Source: Candidatus Polarisedimenticolaceae bacterium (GTDB lineage Bacteria; Pseudomonadota; Gammaproteobacteria; Chromatiales; Chromatiaceae). Taken from it: DNA of 64,000 nucleotides. Location of the stretch: NCBI GenBank assembly GCA_021647945.1, contig JAKITT010000005.1:1-64000 (forward strand). Reading direction: 5' to 3'. The position numbers were made by a program, and so were the translations under genes. Positions 9,740-19,665 of this stretch are shown in pieces; position 1 is the first letter of the stretch; each line of letters begins with the position of its first letter. The notes under the pieces were generated by a model. It saw only the letters and a program-made list of their open reading frames with translations, did no database searches and had not been told where the DNA came from.

Positions 9740-10717
9740 TCAGTAAATTTTATCTGCCATTTGCATCAAGCTTTCAGGCACATTCAGGCCAATCTTTTCA
9801 GCCGTTTTCATATTGATCGATAGTTTTAATAGCCTCGGGGCATAGATCCCTAAGGTACTCCTTGTCTCGCCATCAAGAATTTTTCCTGCAATTTCACCCG
9901 CCTGACGTCCAATATCTTCACTATCAAATGATAGGGCGAAAAGGGCACCACTTTTTACATATTTTTCAGAGAGACCGATCAGCGGCAAACCATTCCTGAA
10001 AGAGAAGAGCAGTATATATTTCATCGATTCACGGGTTATCGCCGTTGTATCTGGCACCATCCAAATGGCATCTACTTGACCTTCCAGACGATCGATCGCA
10101 TTAATTGCCTCTTCAGAAGATGAGATCTTCTGGGGAACAATTCGCATACCCAGCTGTTCCGCAGCTATCTTAGCTTCAGCCACTTGATGCCCTGTTTTCA
10201 ATGGGTCATAAACCACACCAATCCGCTTTGCTTCCGGCACCGCTTGCTGCAAAATTTTGAACTGTTCAACAGATGGGATATTCATGCTAATACCCCTGAG
10301 ATTAGAATTATTATTAATCCACTCGCCGCCAATCACTTGCGCAGGGTTCAGCACAAAAGAGAATATGACCGGGACATCAGTGAAATTATTTTTGACTAGA
10401 TCAAGCGCTTCCGTGCCGAGAGTGAAGAGCAGATCAGTCTTCTTGCCATCAACCAATAACAGCAGTTTCTCTCGATCCTCACCATTAGAGCCTTTATACC
10501 TGAGTACATACTCCGTTATTTTTGTAGGTAATACCTCTTTAAATCCTTTGATAGCACGCTTATAGGGCTTTATATCGACACTTTTCACTGCCGCAATGTT
10601 TTCAGCAACTGCCGGCTGAACAGCAAAAAAGAGGACGCAAAAGATCACTGGCCCCAGTAGAGAGAGGGCCAATAGAGACTGAATTCTAAAAATCATCGCC
10701 AACTTAAACAGACTCAC
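9740..10717 (-). CDS. Periplasmic ABC-type substrate-binding protein (TrpX-like family)
   Basis: A 325-residue exported protein. A hydrophobic leader ends near AVAENIA. The rest fits the ABC_sub_bind family: TDLLFTLGTEALDLV, PVIFSFVLNPAQVIGG, a hinge IGVVYDPLKTG, and a second lobe with VDAIWMVPDTTAIT and LPLIGLSEKYVKSGALFALS. No permease or ATPase gene is adjacent. Stand-alone members beside kinases often act as ligand-binding partners of sensors, and here the histidine kinase follows. The GTG at 10717 and the ATG at 10696 are both possible starts; neither has a strong ribosome-binding site. Confidence 0.82.
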   Translation of the reverse strand: MSLFKLAMIFRIQSLLALSLLGPVIFCVLFFAVQPAVAENIAAVKSVDIKPYKRAIKGFKEVLPTKITEYVLRYKGSNGEDREKLLLLVDGKKTDLLFTLGTEALDLVKNNFTDVPVIFSFVLNPAQVIGGEWINNNSNLRGISMNIPSVEQFKILQQAVPEAKRIGVVYDPLKTGHQVAEAKIAAEQLGMRIVPQKISSSEEAINAIDRLEGQVDAIWMVPDTTAITRESMKYILLFSFRNGLPLIGLSEKYVKSGALFALSFDSEDIGRQAGEIAGKILDGETRSTLGIYAPRLLKLSINMKTAEKIGLNVPESLMQMADKIY

Positions 10718-11279
10718 CTAATCCAAATCCAATAGTAGAGAGAAGCCAACACACCCTTCCCCATATCGATATGCTCTATCGTACATCTAGCCACTCATGA
10801 ACACCATTATTTATTTTTAATGTCCACACAATAAAATCCACGAATAATCAATATCATTCAATGACTTACTTAGCATTCTTGCCTTATCCATCTAGCCAAC
10901 CGGCGTGCAAAAAGAGACCTCGTAATTTAATAGGGGCCTGATCAACTTTTAATGGGTCAGTTAGTCACCGAATGATTTTATATCTTCCCATCAAGACTCA
11001 ACTTCTCAGTGCAGCACGTGGTTATACAGGCGCAAATATCCATTTTTTCTGGCACCCTTCATTAAAGAGCGAGCACAGCAATGGAGAAAGTTAAGTAATC
11101 ACATCTATTTTAGCTCATGAACAGCATCTCCATACAGTCAATCTATAAATAGTGTCAGGCGATAGAACCACTGATTGTCACTCAGCTACAAAATATAACT
11201 CGACTAACTTGTTCTTCTCTAGGTAACACGCTAACCTCTTCGATTTGGCTATTTTAGGCAGCAAATAGGAGCCCAAGCC
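10718..11279. other. 562-base divergent intergenic region
   Basis: AT-rich spacer between two divergent genes, expected to hold both promoters. I see no convincing coding frame, long inverted repeat or RNA gene. AGGAG lies about 9 bases before the GTG start of the downstream aldolase gene. Confidence 0.5.
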
Positions 11280-12239
11280 GTGTTTCGCGAAGAGATAAAA
11301 GTACTCGACTGCACCATCCGTGATGGTGGATTGATCAACAACTACCACTTCACTGACGATTTAGTAAAAGCCACCTATAGAGCCGCATGCGACTCTGGCG
11401 TTGACATCGTTGAACTCGGCAAAAAGCTGGCTGAAAGTGATGAATATACCCGTGAGAAATATGGCCGCTGGAACTTCTGTGATGATGATGACCTGAATCG
11501 AGTCATTGATGCTCATGACAGTGAGCACCGCCCACTCATCGCCGTGATGTATGACGTTGGCCGTGCCGATATCGATGCACTGCAACCAAGAGAGCACAGC
11601 CCATTTGATATGGTGCGTACCGCCTCCTACGTCGCCGATATCGACAAAGGACTGGATCTCTGCAAACGTTCGAAAGACCAGGGTTACCTCACTACAATCA
11701 ACATCATGGCCTGCTCTGCCGTGCCACATGCCGACTTAATTGAGGCGCTCCAGCAGGTCAATGAGACCAAAGAGGTGGACTACCTCTACCTAGTTGATAG
11801 CTATGGGGCCTTCTACTCAGAACAGGTCACCTCATTCCTGAAACTCTATCGAGAACATGCGCCTGATAAAGCGCTGGGCTTCCACGCACACAATAACCAG
11901 CAGCTCGCCTTCTCCAACACCCAGCAGGCGATCATTGATGGCGTCAACCTGCTGGATGCAACCATCAATGGCATTGGCCGAGGTGCCGGTAACTGCAACC
12001 TTGAACTGCTGCTCAACTTCCTGAAAAATCCAAAGTTTGATGTTGCCCCCATCTACAAAGCGATTCAGGAGCAGTTCGTACCACTGCGTGAGGAGATTGA
12101 GTGGGGTTTCAATGATATCTACGGCATCAGCGGCCACCTGAACCAGCATCCACGTGAAGCGATGAAATTCCGTAAGGATAAAGAGAATATGGATAACTGC
12201 TACGACTTCCTCAATAAGTCGTTAAAGCTGGATGGCTAA
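11280..12239 (+). CDS. HMGL-family aldolase (4-hydroxy-2-oxovalerate aldolase-like)
   Basis: A 319-residue TIM-barrel aldolase of the HMG-CoA lyase / DRE-TIM family. The N-terminal signature DCTIRDGGLINNYHF carries the metal-binding Asp and catalytic Arg. GFHAHNNQQLAFSN holds the two metal-binding histidines, and GIGRGAGNCNLELLLNFL is the C-terminal part of the barrel. The metal is expected to be divalent (Mn or Mg). The substrate is not certain: true DmpG partners an acylating aldehyde dehydrogenase, which is absent. The start is GTG with AGGAG upstream. The FAH-family hydrolase follows 11 bases later, suggesting one transcript and possibly one pathway for 2-oxo acid or ring-cleavage products. 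Confidence 0.85.
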   Translation: MFREEIKVLDCTIRDGGLINNYHFTDDLVKATYRAACDSGVDIVELGKKLAESDEYTREKYGRWNFCDDDDLNRVIDAHDSEHRPLIAVMYDVGRADIDALQPREHSPFDMVRTASYVADIDKGLDLCKRSKDQGYLTTINIMACSAVPHADLIEALQQVNETKEVDYLYLVDSYGAFYSEQVTSFLKLYREHAPDKALGFHAHNNQQLAFSNTQQAIIDGVNLLDATINGIGRGAGNCNLELLLNFLKNPKFDVAPIYKAIQEQFVPLREEIEWGFNDIYGISGHLNQHPREAMKFRKDKENMDNCYDFLNKSLKLDG

Positions 12240-12250
12240 CGCCAAAATAG

Positions 12251-13063
12251 ATGCGCATTACACGTTTCCTCGACATGTCGGGGGCCATCAAGCTAGGTAT
12301 TGAACGCAACGATGCGCAGGCAGAAATTCTGCAAGGCGAGCTGTTTGGCGATCTTATTTCAACGGGGACGTTGGTTGAGATCAAAAAACGGCTCGCACCA
12401 CTCCATCCCGTCAATATCTTCTGCATCGGCCTGAACTACCAGGATCACGCCGACGAAACGGGTAAAAGTATCGCTAAAAACCCTATTATCTTTATGATTC
12501 CCACCAGTGCTGTCACCGGCCCGGAAGAGGCGATAAAGCTACCCGTTTGCTGCACCCGCGGTCCAGAGGTCGACTATGAGGCAGAGTTGGCGGTGATCAT
12601 TGGCAAGGCCGCGCGCGATGTTAGCGAGGCTGAAGCACTCGACTATGTCTATGGCTACTGCTGTGCTAATGATGTCTCCGCCCGTCGTTGGCAGAAACAT
12701 GGGGGCGGCGGCCAGTTCACTAAGGGCAAAGGGTTCGACACCTTCTCACCTCTGGGGCCAGTACTGGTGACCGCTGATGAGATTGGTGATCCACAAAACC
12801 TCTCGGTACGCTGTTTCGTCAATGGTGAGTTGAGGCAAGATGGCAACACCCGAGATATGATCTTCCCGGTCGCTCGCCTGATCCATCTAATGAGCCAAGA
12901 TACTACCTTACTACCCGGTACGGTGATCCTCACTGGCACCCCATCGGGTGTTGGTGTCGCACGCAAACCAAGTCAATTTTTAGCCGATGGCGACCAAGTC
13001 ACCATCTCAATCGAACATATCGGCGAGCTGACCAATCCTGTCATCAATGCCATTGAACAGTAA
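12251..13063 (+). CDS. Fumarylacetoacetate hydrolase-family protein
   Basis: A 270-residue FAH-family enzyme. The core begins at NIFCIGLNYQDHADE and contains the metal-binding E-x-E (VDYEAELAVIIG), ANDVSARRWQ, KGFDTFSPLGPVLV and the conserved end TGTPSGVGVARKP. Family members hydrolyse or decarboxylate C-C bonds in 2,4-dioxo or 2-oxo-enoate compounds, using Mg or Mn. It is cytoplasmic. It follows the aldolase by 11 bases and precedes the TraB-like gene by 15, so the three probably form one operon. The exact substrate cannot be read from sequence. Confidence 0.88.
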   Translation: MRITRFLDMSGAIKLGIERNDAQAEILQGELFGDLISTGTLVEIKKRLAPLHPVNIFCIGLNYQDHADETGKSIAKNPIIFMIPTSAVTGPEEAIKLPVCCTRGPEVDYEAELAVIIGKAARDVSEAEALDYVYGYCCANDVSARRWQKHGGGGQFTKGKGFDTFSPLGPVLVTADEIGDPQNLSVRCFVNGELRQDGNTRDMIFPVARLIHLMSQDTTLLPGTVILTGTPSGVGVARKPSQFLADGDQVTISIEHIGELTNPVINAIEQ

Positions 13064-13078
13064 TGACCATACGCCCCC

Positions 13079-14278
13079 ATGTCTGCATCTAAAGAGAACG
13101 AACCCCTCATTGAGATCAAGCTCAAGAACGGCACTATCACCCTTCTTGGCACAGCTCATGTATCCAAAGCAAGCGCCGACAAGGTAGAGGAGCTGATAGG
13201 CACGGGGCATTATGACTCCGTTGCCGTAGAGCTCTGCCCCAGCCGCCACAACAGTCTGGTCAACCCAAACGCGCTAGCTAAGATGGATCTATTCCAAGTC
13301 TTCCGCGAGGGGCGGGTGACAATGGTGATTGCCAATTTAGCACTCGGGGCCTATCAGCAACGTTTAGCGGATCAGTTCGGCATTGAGCCTGGTGCTGAAC
13401 AACGCATCGCTATAAAACTGGCTGAAGAGGCTCATCTGCCGCTATTGCTGATCGACCGGGAAATTAGCACCACCCTAAAACGAGTGGCGGGCAACCTTCC
13501 TTGGTGGCAGAAGTGGAGCCTGTTTGCCGGGCTACTGGCGAGCTTGGTCTCACGCGAAGAGGTCTCTGAAGAGGATATTGAGCGACTCAAAGAGGGCGAT
13601 ATCCTTGAGGCGACCTTCGCTGAGTTCGCTGAAGAGCGTAAAGATCTCTACGATCCACTGATTGATGAGCGCGACCGCTATATGGCCGCCCGGCTGCTGC
13701 AAGAGATTGAGCACAGCGACCACGGCAATCTACTGGTCGTTATTGGTGCGGGGCATATGAAAGGCATCACACGTTACATTGATGAGATGCAGCAGCCCCC
13801 TGCTGAGGTGATTGAAGCACTGGATCAAATCCCCCCTCCCAGCCGCTGGCCGAAGATAATCCCCTGGTTGATCACCCTACTAGTATTGAGCGGCTTTGCG
13901 ATCGGTTTTATGCGCAGCCCAGAGTTGGGCTGGCAGCTGGTGCAAGATTGGGTGCTGATCAACGGCGGTCTATCGGCACTCGGTGCTCTGCTCGCCATGG
14001 CCCACCCATTGACGGTGATCACCGCCTTTGTTGCCGCCCCACTCACCTCACTCAACCCCGCCATCGGCGCAGGCATGGTGACCGCCAGTGTCGAGATCTA
14101 CCTACGTAAGCCACAAGTGGGCGACTTCAGCAAGCTACGCAACGACACCACCGAGCTAAAGGGGTGGTTCCGCAACCGCGTCTCCCGCACCCTGCTGATC
14201 TTCTTCTTCAGTACGCTCGGTTCAGCCATTGGCACCTATTTGGCTGGGTTTAAGATATTTGGCCAGTTAGCCGGGTAG
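13079..14278 (+). CDS. TraB/PrgY-like family membrane protein
   Basis: A 399-residue protein. The N-terminal half is a TraB/GumN-like domain (LLGTAHVSKASADKVEELI, VAVELCPSRHNSL, VVIGAGHMKGITRYID). This fold is related to the TIKI/EreA group of putative metalloproteases. The C-terminal 140 residues hold three or more membrane helices (IIPWLITLLVLSGFAIGFM, ALGALLAMAHPLTVITAFVA, LLIFFFSTLGSAIGTYLAGF). Bacterial TraB homologues in enterococci limit peptide pheromone signalling, but the role in gammaproteobacteria is unknown. Its 3' end overlaps the cca gene tail-to-tail by 43 bases. Confidence 0.85.
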   Translation: MSASKENEPLIEIKLKNGTITLLGTAHVSKASADKVEELIGTGHYDSVAVELCPSRHNSLVNPNALAKMDLFQVFREGRVTMVIANLALGAYQQRLADQFGIEPGAEQRIAIKLAEEAHLPLLLIDREISTTLKRVAGNLPWWQKWSLFAGLLASLVSREEVSEEDIERLKEGDILEATFAEFAEERKDLYDPLIDERDRYMAARLLQEIEHSDHGNLLVVIGAGHMKGITRYIDEMQQPPAEVIEALDQIPPPSRWPKIIPWLITLLVLSGFAIGFMRSPELGWQLVQDWVLINGGLSALGALLAMAHPLTVITAFVAAPLTSLNPAIGAGMVTASVEIYLRKPQVGDFSKLRNDTTELKGWFRNRVSRTLLIFFFSTLGSAIGTYLAGFKIFGQLAG

Positions 14279-15477
14279 GGGGTTTTATCCTTTTGCTGCA
14301 TCGCCTCTAGGCGTTTGCGATGAACGGCCGCCTTGATCTTCTCTGGGTCACGCTCATTCGCGGCAATCGCACCACAATCGACACTAGCAGCACGACCAAA
14401 CAGGGTCAGCAGTCTGCCCGCCTGTCGATAGGGACGATCAAAGAAACCGGCACGACCGCGATAGTCTGACTCACAGACCAGAATAAACTGTGCCAACCGT
14501 TCAGGCCGACGAAAGGCATCAAGCCCCTCCAACATTTTCAGAACCGTATCATCACGCAGCTCCTCTATATGGTGCAGCCTAGTGTGGTAGCGAGCCGCTA
14601 AGCAGGCCAGCTCACAAAAGCGTTTTGGGGCTTTTAGGCGATCACACAGCTGTTCAATCAGCACAACCCCTTTCTGCTCATGTCCATGATGACTCGGCCA
14701 CTTCTCTGGCGGTGTCACCCCTTTACCCAGATCATGCACCAGCGCTGCAAATCGCACCTCCACTTCATGCGAACGTTTGGCCGCACAGGCCAGCACCATC
14801 ATGGTGTGATCACCCGTATCGATCTCTGGATGCCACTTCTCAGGTTGCGGAATACCCCACAAAATATCGAGTTCAGGTAGCAGCCGTTTCAGTGCACCAC
14901 AGCGACGCAGTACATCAAAAAAGGGGGCAGGCAATGGCTCGGCCAACGCTCGTTCCAGCTCCTGCCAGAGGCGTTCAGGCACCAGCGCATCCACCGCTCC
15001 CGCTTCAACCATCTCACTCATCAACTGCATCGTCTCTTTGGCGACGCGAAAACCGAGATCTGCATAGCGTGCAGCAAAACGGGCAACCCGCAGAACGCGC
15101 AGTGGATCTTCGGCAAAATCTGCGGAGATGTGGCGTAACAGGCGATCCTGTAGATCCTGCTGACCACCACAGCAGTCAATGATTTTGCCTGTCTCATCCT
15201 CTGCCAAGGCGTTAATCGTCAGGTCTCGGCGCTGCAGATCCTGCTCTAACGTCACCTCAGGGCCAAACTGGCCTATCTCATCTCTACCACGACGCGCCAA
15301 GGCGTACTCTTCTTTTGTTTCAGGGTGCAGAAAAACCGGAAATGCCTTACCCACTTGTCGATAACCTGCCGCGACCATCTGCTGTGGCGTTGCCCCGACC
15401 ACTACATAGTCTCGCTCTGTCACTTCACGTTCTAACAGGCGGTCACGCACCGCCCCACCAACCAAATAACTCTTCAA
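14236..15477 (-). CDS. cca: CCA tRNA nucleotidyltransferase, bacterial HD-domain type
   Basis: A 413-residue enzyme that builds or repairs the 3' CCA of tRNAs. The nucleotidyltransferase core starts at once (SYLVGGAVRDRLLE), with the acidic pair as E21-x-D23 (TERDYVVVGATP) and RRDLTINALAED. The HD domain (ALVHDLGKG) gives the phosphohydrolase activity of the multifunctional enterobacterial-type enzyme. The start is TTG at 15477, preceded by AGGTGA; an in-frame stop just upstream leaves no other start. The length matches the family. Confidence 0.95.
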   Translation of the reverse strand: MKSYLVGGAVRDRLLEREVTERDYVVVGATPQQMVAAGYRQVGKAFPVFLHPETKEEYALARRGRDEIGQFGPEVTLEQDLQRRDLTINALAEDETGKIIDCCGGQQDLQDRLLRHISADFAEDPLRVLRVARFAARYADLGFRVAKETMQLMSEMVEAGAVDALVPERLWQELERALAEPLPAPFFDVLRRCGALKRLLPELDILWGIPQPEKWHPEIDTGDHTMMVLACAAKRSHEVEVRFAALVHDLGKGVTPPEKWPSHHGHEQKGVVLIEQLCDRLKAPKRFCELACLAARYHTRLHHIEELRDDTVLKMLEGLDAFRRPERLAQFILVCESDYRGRAGFFDRPYRQAGRLLTLFGRAASVDCGAIAANERDPEKIKAAVHRKRLEAMQQKDKTPYPANWPNILNPAK

Positions 15478-15503
15478 ATCTACTTCACCTTAAAAAATGT
15501 AAA

Positions 15504-15696
15504 GGGGCATCCACTTCATTGACCTAATATGGCTGTAAGTGCACATTGACCTCCATGGAAGGAGGGAATGCAGAAGGATTGTTGGGAACAATCCCTGTCA
15601 TGTGCATGTTTGCAGGTTCGGCTGATCGCATAAATGCGACCCTACACGAGCACTAAGGTGCCTGGGGTGGAAAAAGGCCAATGAAGTGGATACCCC
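15504..15696. repeat. 193-base MITE-like element with 22-base terminal inverted repeats
   Basis: The ends are GGGGCATCCACTTCATTGAC (left, from 15504) and the reverse complement of 15675-15696, GGGGTATCCACTTCATTGGC, matching at 20 of 22 positions. Inside is a perfect 8-base hairpin, GGATTGTT-GGG-AACAATCC (15576-15594), and a second palindrome around GATCGCATAAATGCGAC (15624-15640). There is no open frame of useful length. The structure fits a non-autonomous mobile element or a repeat of extragenic-palindrome type, sitting between cca and the DUF4124 gene. Confidence 0.7.
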
Positions 15697-15718
15697 CTAA
15701 AATGTATATAGATGATCA

Positions 15719-16186
15719 CTATCTCAGGCGTTTTTTCGCCATCTCATACTCCGCTTCAGCTTTTTTTACCCGCGCAAAATATTGAGCATTTAGATGCCGT
15801 CCACCCTTGGCTAAAAATTGCCAATCACCCTCCAAAACCACCTTAGCTTTTCGCAGCTTCTCCTCTGCCTCCGCCAAGTTACTGACCTCGCCAGCGGCCG
15901 CTTTGTTACGCTTTGGCCGCTCTTTTTTACGCTGATGACTCTTTTTTATCGCCTGCTGTAGTCCACTTGCACGCCGCTTTGCCGCATTAACATCTGCTGT
16001 TGATGGTGCCGGTGCAAGCAGAATCGGCTCTACATGTGTGGCACCCTCCATCGGTTTAGATGAGTAGACTACATCACCCTTTTCATTCACTGATCGATAG
16101 ACTTTTTCTGCAAACACACTGCCACTCAGCAGCAGCATCTGTAAAAACAGTAAAGAAACACCCAATAAAATCGTTTTAATCACCAT
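15719..16186 (-). CDS. Exported DUF4124-domain protein
   Basis: A 155-residue protein of unknown function. A signal peptide (ILLGVSLLFLQMLLLSGSVFA) is followed at once by a DUF4124 domain (EKVYRSVNEKGDVVYSSKP), a small beta-rich domain common in gammaproteobacterial envelope proteins. The rest is lysine- and alanine-rich, strongly helical and probably coiled coil (NLAEAEEKLRKAKVVLEGD). The ATG at 16186 is chosen for its GAGAGGTG ribosome-binding site. Confidence 0.8.
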   Translation of the reverse strand: MVIKTILLGVSLLFLQMLLLSGSVFAEKVYRSVNEKGDVVYSSKPMEGATHVEPILLAPAPSTADVNAAKRRASGLQQAIKKSHQRKKERPKRNKAAAGEVSNLAEAEEKLRKAKVVLEGDWQFLAKGGRHLNAQYFARVKKAEAEYEMAKKRLR

Positions 16187-16303
16187 TTCACCTCTCAATC
16201 CTTTCTGTTCTAGCTATCAGAAGCGTACTATAGTTTGATTGATCCAAGCCGATATAGTGCGAAACTTTTTGTTAATTCTTCTCAAAATAGGGAGTAGTCC
16301 AGA

Positions 16304-16627
16304 ATGCTTGATTATGCAGAAAAACGTGATTTCCAGCGCATGGCCATGGAGTGCCCCGCTCGTTTCAGAATGCACAATGCCAAAGAGGTCAATGGCGCTA
16401 TAGTCAAAGATCTCAGCAGCGGCGGCATGTTACTCTGGCTTGAGCAGAAGATCGAACTGGGTGAACGTCTAAATATTGAGGTGATGCCAGCTAAATCAAT
16501 CACCCCCTCCCTATCTGCCGAGGTCTCCATCATACGTTGCTACGAGTTGGAAGATGGTGTCTGGGCGGCCGCCTGTTCCATTGAGAACATATTTAGAGAG
16601 GACGAAGTAGGCGCCAGCTTCCCTTAA
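16304..16627 (+). CDS. PilZ-domain c-di-GMP-binding protein
   Basis: A 107-residue single-domain PilZ protein. It has the RxxxR motif at the N terminus ([15 protein letters not shown]) and the second binding motif DLSSGGM, the two elements that hold c-di-GMP. No other domain is present, so it is probably an adaptor that changes a partner when c-di-GMP binds. The GGDEF/EAL protein begins 19 bases downstream on the same strand, so sensor-enzyme and receiver are likely co-transcribed. Confidence 0.9.
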   Translation: MLDYAEKRDFQRMAMECPARFRMHNAKEVNGAIVKDLSSGGMLLWLEQKIELGERLNIEVMPAKSITPSLSAEVSIIRCYELEDGVWAAACSIENIFREDEVGASFP

Positions 16628-16646
16628 ACGTAGCACCACACTATGG

Positions 16647-19600
16647 ATGGCGCAGATGCTCATACAACGAGCTGACATATTTGATAACCAGCATAACCAG
16701 AAGGCGTTGTTAAAATCTGCGCTCGACAACTCCCCTGTTGGCATTATTCTAACCGACATTAACGGCCAACTGCATCTCATCAACCCAGCCATGCTTGAGA
16801 TGCTTAGCTATCATGATGTGGAGTCACGTCCCCCACCCAATATCTGCGACATCATCTGGACCAAAGATAGAGTAAAGTGGCAAGAGGCCATTCAACAGCT
16901 GCATAACGGCGACCCTAGCCAAAAACGGCGAGATATTAATCTAAACAGCCAGAGTGGCCAGCAGATTCCCTGTGCATTCTCATCCACAATAATCTGCGAT
17001 TCCGCCGGTAATCCTGAGCAGATTCTGCATCACTTTACAGATCTACGTGAACATCAGCAGGCGGCCAAGCATCTCCAGTTTCTCTACGTCATGGAGATGA
17101 TCAATCTCACTATTCGCAATGAGCCTGACCTTACGACAATGATCAATAGGGTGCTGGATGAGGTGCTCACGATCTTCTCCTGTGACCGAGCTTGGCTGGT
17201 TCACCCTTGCGATCCTGACCAATCCTATTGGCGCGTTCCAATGGAGAGAACCCTGGAGAAGTGGCCTGGGGCAGGTAACCTCAGCAGCGATATCCCAATG
17301 GATGAGGAGACGGCAAGCCTCTTCAGAAAGGTACTAGAGACTGATGGCCCGCTCCGTTTTGACCACAAACATAACCCACTGACAGAGCAGATATCTAAAA
17401 CCTACCAAATCAAAGCTCAGATGGTTGAGACGATACGCCCCAACAGAAGCAGGCCTTGGATTCTCGGCATTCACCATTGTGAAAAAAACCACCTCTTCAG
17501 CGCTGCTGAGATGGAGCTTTTTGATGGCATCACCCGACGAATCGGCGACGCACTCAACAATCTGCTCTCTCTACGCGACCTAAAAGAGAGTGAAGAGCGC
17601 CACCGTCTGCTCTATGAAACGATGGCAGAGGGAGTTATTTACCAACAGGCCGATGGCAAAATTATCGCCGCCAACCCATCTGCTGCCAGAATTACTGGCC
17701 TACCAATAAAACAGCTGATTGGTCTCAATTCAATCGACCCATATGGCATGGCCATCCATGAAGATGGCACCCCTTTCCCCACATCTGAACACCCTAACAA
17801 GGTTGCGTTACAGAACGATACCCCGATGAAAGGGTGTGTGATGGGCCTCTTCCATCCACAGACAAAAAAGTACCGCTGGATTCTGATCAACGCCATGCCA
17901 AAAGTCTCCAGTGACGGCCTGCCAGCCGATCACGTCTACACCACCTTTACCGACATCACAGATCATAAGCGAACCCAACAAGCACTCTCCTCTGAGAAGG
18001 AACGCGCACTGGTCACGCTGCACTCCATCGGTGACGGTGTCATATCGACAGATGCCACTGGTCGAATTGAGTATCTCAATCCGGTAGCCAAGCTACTCAC
18101 CGGCTGGGACACCCTCGGGGCAGTGGGCCAACCACTTGAGAAAATCTTTCGTATCGTGGATGAAGAGAGCGCAGCTCCCCTACCCAGCCCCGCCATTCAC
18201 TGCCTCATAGAGGGTGAAGCGATCACTTCACAGAGCCATACCGTACTGGTCAGCACCTCTGGCGAAGAGTACGTCATCAAGTACTCCGCAGCCCCCATCC
18301 GCAATGATGACCAAAAGGTGAAAGGTGTTGTACTCACATTTAGTGATATGACCGATGCACGTCGCCTAACACGCGAGATCACCCATCAAGCCACACATGA
18401 CTCCCTAACCAACCTCATCAACCGCGCAGAGTTTGAGTCTCGGGTACGCCGAGTGATTGAGTCCGCACAACTTGAGCAGAGTGAAAATGCCATCTGCTAT
18501 CTTGATCTTGACCAGTTCAAGCTGGTCAACGATGCCTGTGGCCACATCGCCGGGGATGAGTTTCTACGTCAACTCAGCAGATCACTGCAACAGAGTATTC
18601 GCCAAACTGACACACTGGCCCGCCTAGGGGGGGATGAGTTTGGCCTGCTTATGGAGGGGTGTTCACTCGACAACGCCATTAATGTCGCCAAAGAGTTGCT
18701 GAGGCAGGTTGATGAGTTTCAGTTTAATTGGCAAGGCAAACAATTTAATGTCAGCGTCAGCATTGGTTTAGTGCAGATTAATGAGGTCGGAGATAGCTAC
18801 ACTAATTTATTAGGTGCCGCTGACACCGCCTGTTATCTCGCCAAAGAGCATGGTGGAAACCGCATCCACATTCACCAAACGGATGATAAAGAGATGGCCG
18901 AACGGCATGGTGAGATGCAGTGGGCCAGCTACATCCCCTTCGCACTTGAAAGGAATCGATTTCAACTCTTTGCTCAACCCATTATCCCACTCTCTCCAGA
19001 GGGGAGTAATAAGCTCCACTATGAGATCCTTCTGCGTATGGAGAGTGGCGAGGGCAAGCTTATCCCACCCGGGCTCTTCTTACCGGCTGCTGAGCGCTAC
19101 AACCTATCCAGCCGCATCGACCGCTGGGTAATTGAAGCCACCTTCAAATGGTTATCGGAACACCCCGATCACGTCGACAATCTACATCTCTGCGCCATCA
19201 ACCTCTCTGGTCTATCACTGGGTGATAACGCCTTCCTACAGTTTGTTGTTAAGCAGTTGGAGCAGTCACGCCTACCGGCTGAAAAAATCTGTTTTGAGAT
19301 CACCGAAACGGCCGCCATATCCAACCTGATGAATGCCACCATCTTCATAAGCACACTCAAAGAGGCCGGTTGTCTCTTTGCCTTAGATGATTTTGGCAGC
19401 GGCCTCTCTTCGTTTGCCTACCTGAAGAACCTACCGGTCGATTTTCTAAAGATTGACGGTATTTTCGTCAAAGATATGTTGGAAGATCCCCTCGATTTTG
19501 CCATGGTCAAATCGATCAATGAGATCGGCAAGGTGATGGGTAAACAGACCATTGCCGAGTTTGTTGAAAGCGCCGAAATCCTGGAAAAGTTACGTGAAAT

Positions 19601-19664
19601 TGGGGTTGATTGTGCTCAAGGCTACCACACAGGCAAACCGGCACCCATTGATGAGATGCTCTGA
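16647..19664 (+). CDS. PAS/GAF/GGDEF/EAL c-di-GMP turnover protein
   Basis: A 1005-residue signalling protein with no membrane helix. In order: a PAS domain (about 25-130), GAF (about 150-310), two more PAS domains (about 315-440 and 445-570), GGDEF (about 575-745) and EAL (about 755-1000). The cyclase motif is intact (RLGGDEFG, near 661), with an RxxD inhibitory site five residues upstream (RQTD). The EAL signature reads EIL (HYEILLRM, near 791), but the other catalytic motifs are present ([17 protein letters not shown]), so phosphodiesterase activity is plausible. It lies directly downstream of the PilZ gene and ends 1 base from the convergent dehydrogenase gene. Confidence 0.93.
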   Translation: MAQMLIQRADIFDNQHNQKALLKSALDNSPVGIILTDINGQLHLINPAMLEMLSYHDVESRPPPNICDIIWTKDRVKWQEAIQQLHNGDPSQKRRDINLNSQSGQQIPCAFSSTIICDSAGNPEQILHHFTDLREHQQAAKHLQFLYVMEMINLTIRNEPDLTTMINRVLDEVLTIFSCDRAWLVHPCDPDQSYWRVPMERTLEKWPGAGNLSSDIPMDEETASLFRKVLETDGPLRFDHKHNPLTEQISKTYQIKAQMVETIRPNRSRPWILGIHHCEKNHLFSAAEMELFDGITRRIGDALNNLLSLRDLKESEERHRLLYETMAEGVIYQQADGKIIAANPSAARITGLPIKQLIGLNSIDPYGMAIHEDGTPFPTSEHPNKVALQNDTPMKGCVMGLFHPQTKKYRWILINAMPKVSSDGLPADHVYTTFTDITDHKRTQQALSSEKERALVTLHSIGDGVISTDATGRIEYLNPVAKLLTGWDTLGAVGQPLEKIFRIVDEESAAPLPSPAIHCLIEGEAITSQSHTVLVSTSGEEYVIKYSAAPIRNDDQKVKGVVLTFSDMTDARRLTREITHQATHDSLTNLINRAEFESRVRRVIESAQLEQSENAICYLDLDQFKLVNDACGHIAGDEFLRQLSRSLQQSIRQTDTLARLGGDEFGLLMEGCSLDNAINVAKELLRQVDEFQFNWQGKQFNVSVSIGLVQINEVGDSYTNLLGAADTACYLAKEHGGNRIHIHQTDDKEMAERHGEMQWASYIPFALERNRFQLFAQPIIPLSPEGSNKLHYEILLRMESGEGKLIPPGLFLPAAERYNLSSRIDRWVIEATFKWLSEHPDHVDNLHLCAINLSGLSLGDNAFLQFVVKQLEQSRLPAEKICFEITETAAISNLMNATIFISTLKEAGCLFALDDFGSGLSSFAYLKNLPVDFLKIDGIFVKDMLEDPLDFAMVKSINEIGKVMGKQTIAEFVESAEILEKLREIGVDCAQGYHTGKPAPIDEML

Positions 19665-19665
19665 C

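Noticed and set aside
14625-15182. A 185-codon open frame on the plus strand
   Set aside because: It is antisense to cca, whose motifs are all in place; its composition (many His, Pro, Ser) is typical of a shadow frame.
15411-15419. Glu in place of the first catalytic Asp of cca (E21-x-D23)
   Set aside because: Acidic Glu at this place occurs in working enzymes of this family as far as I recall, and the rest of the site is intact.
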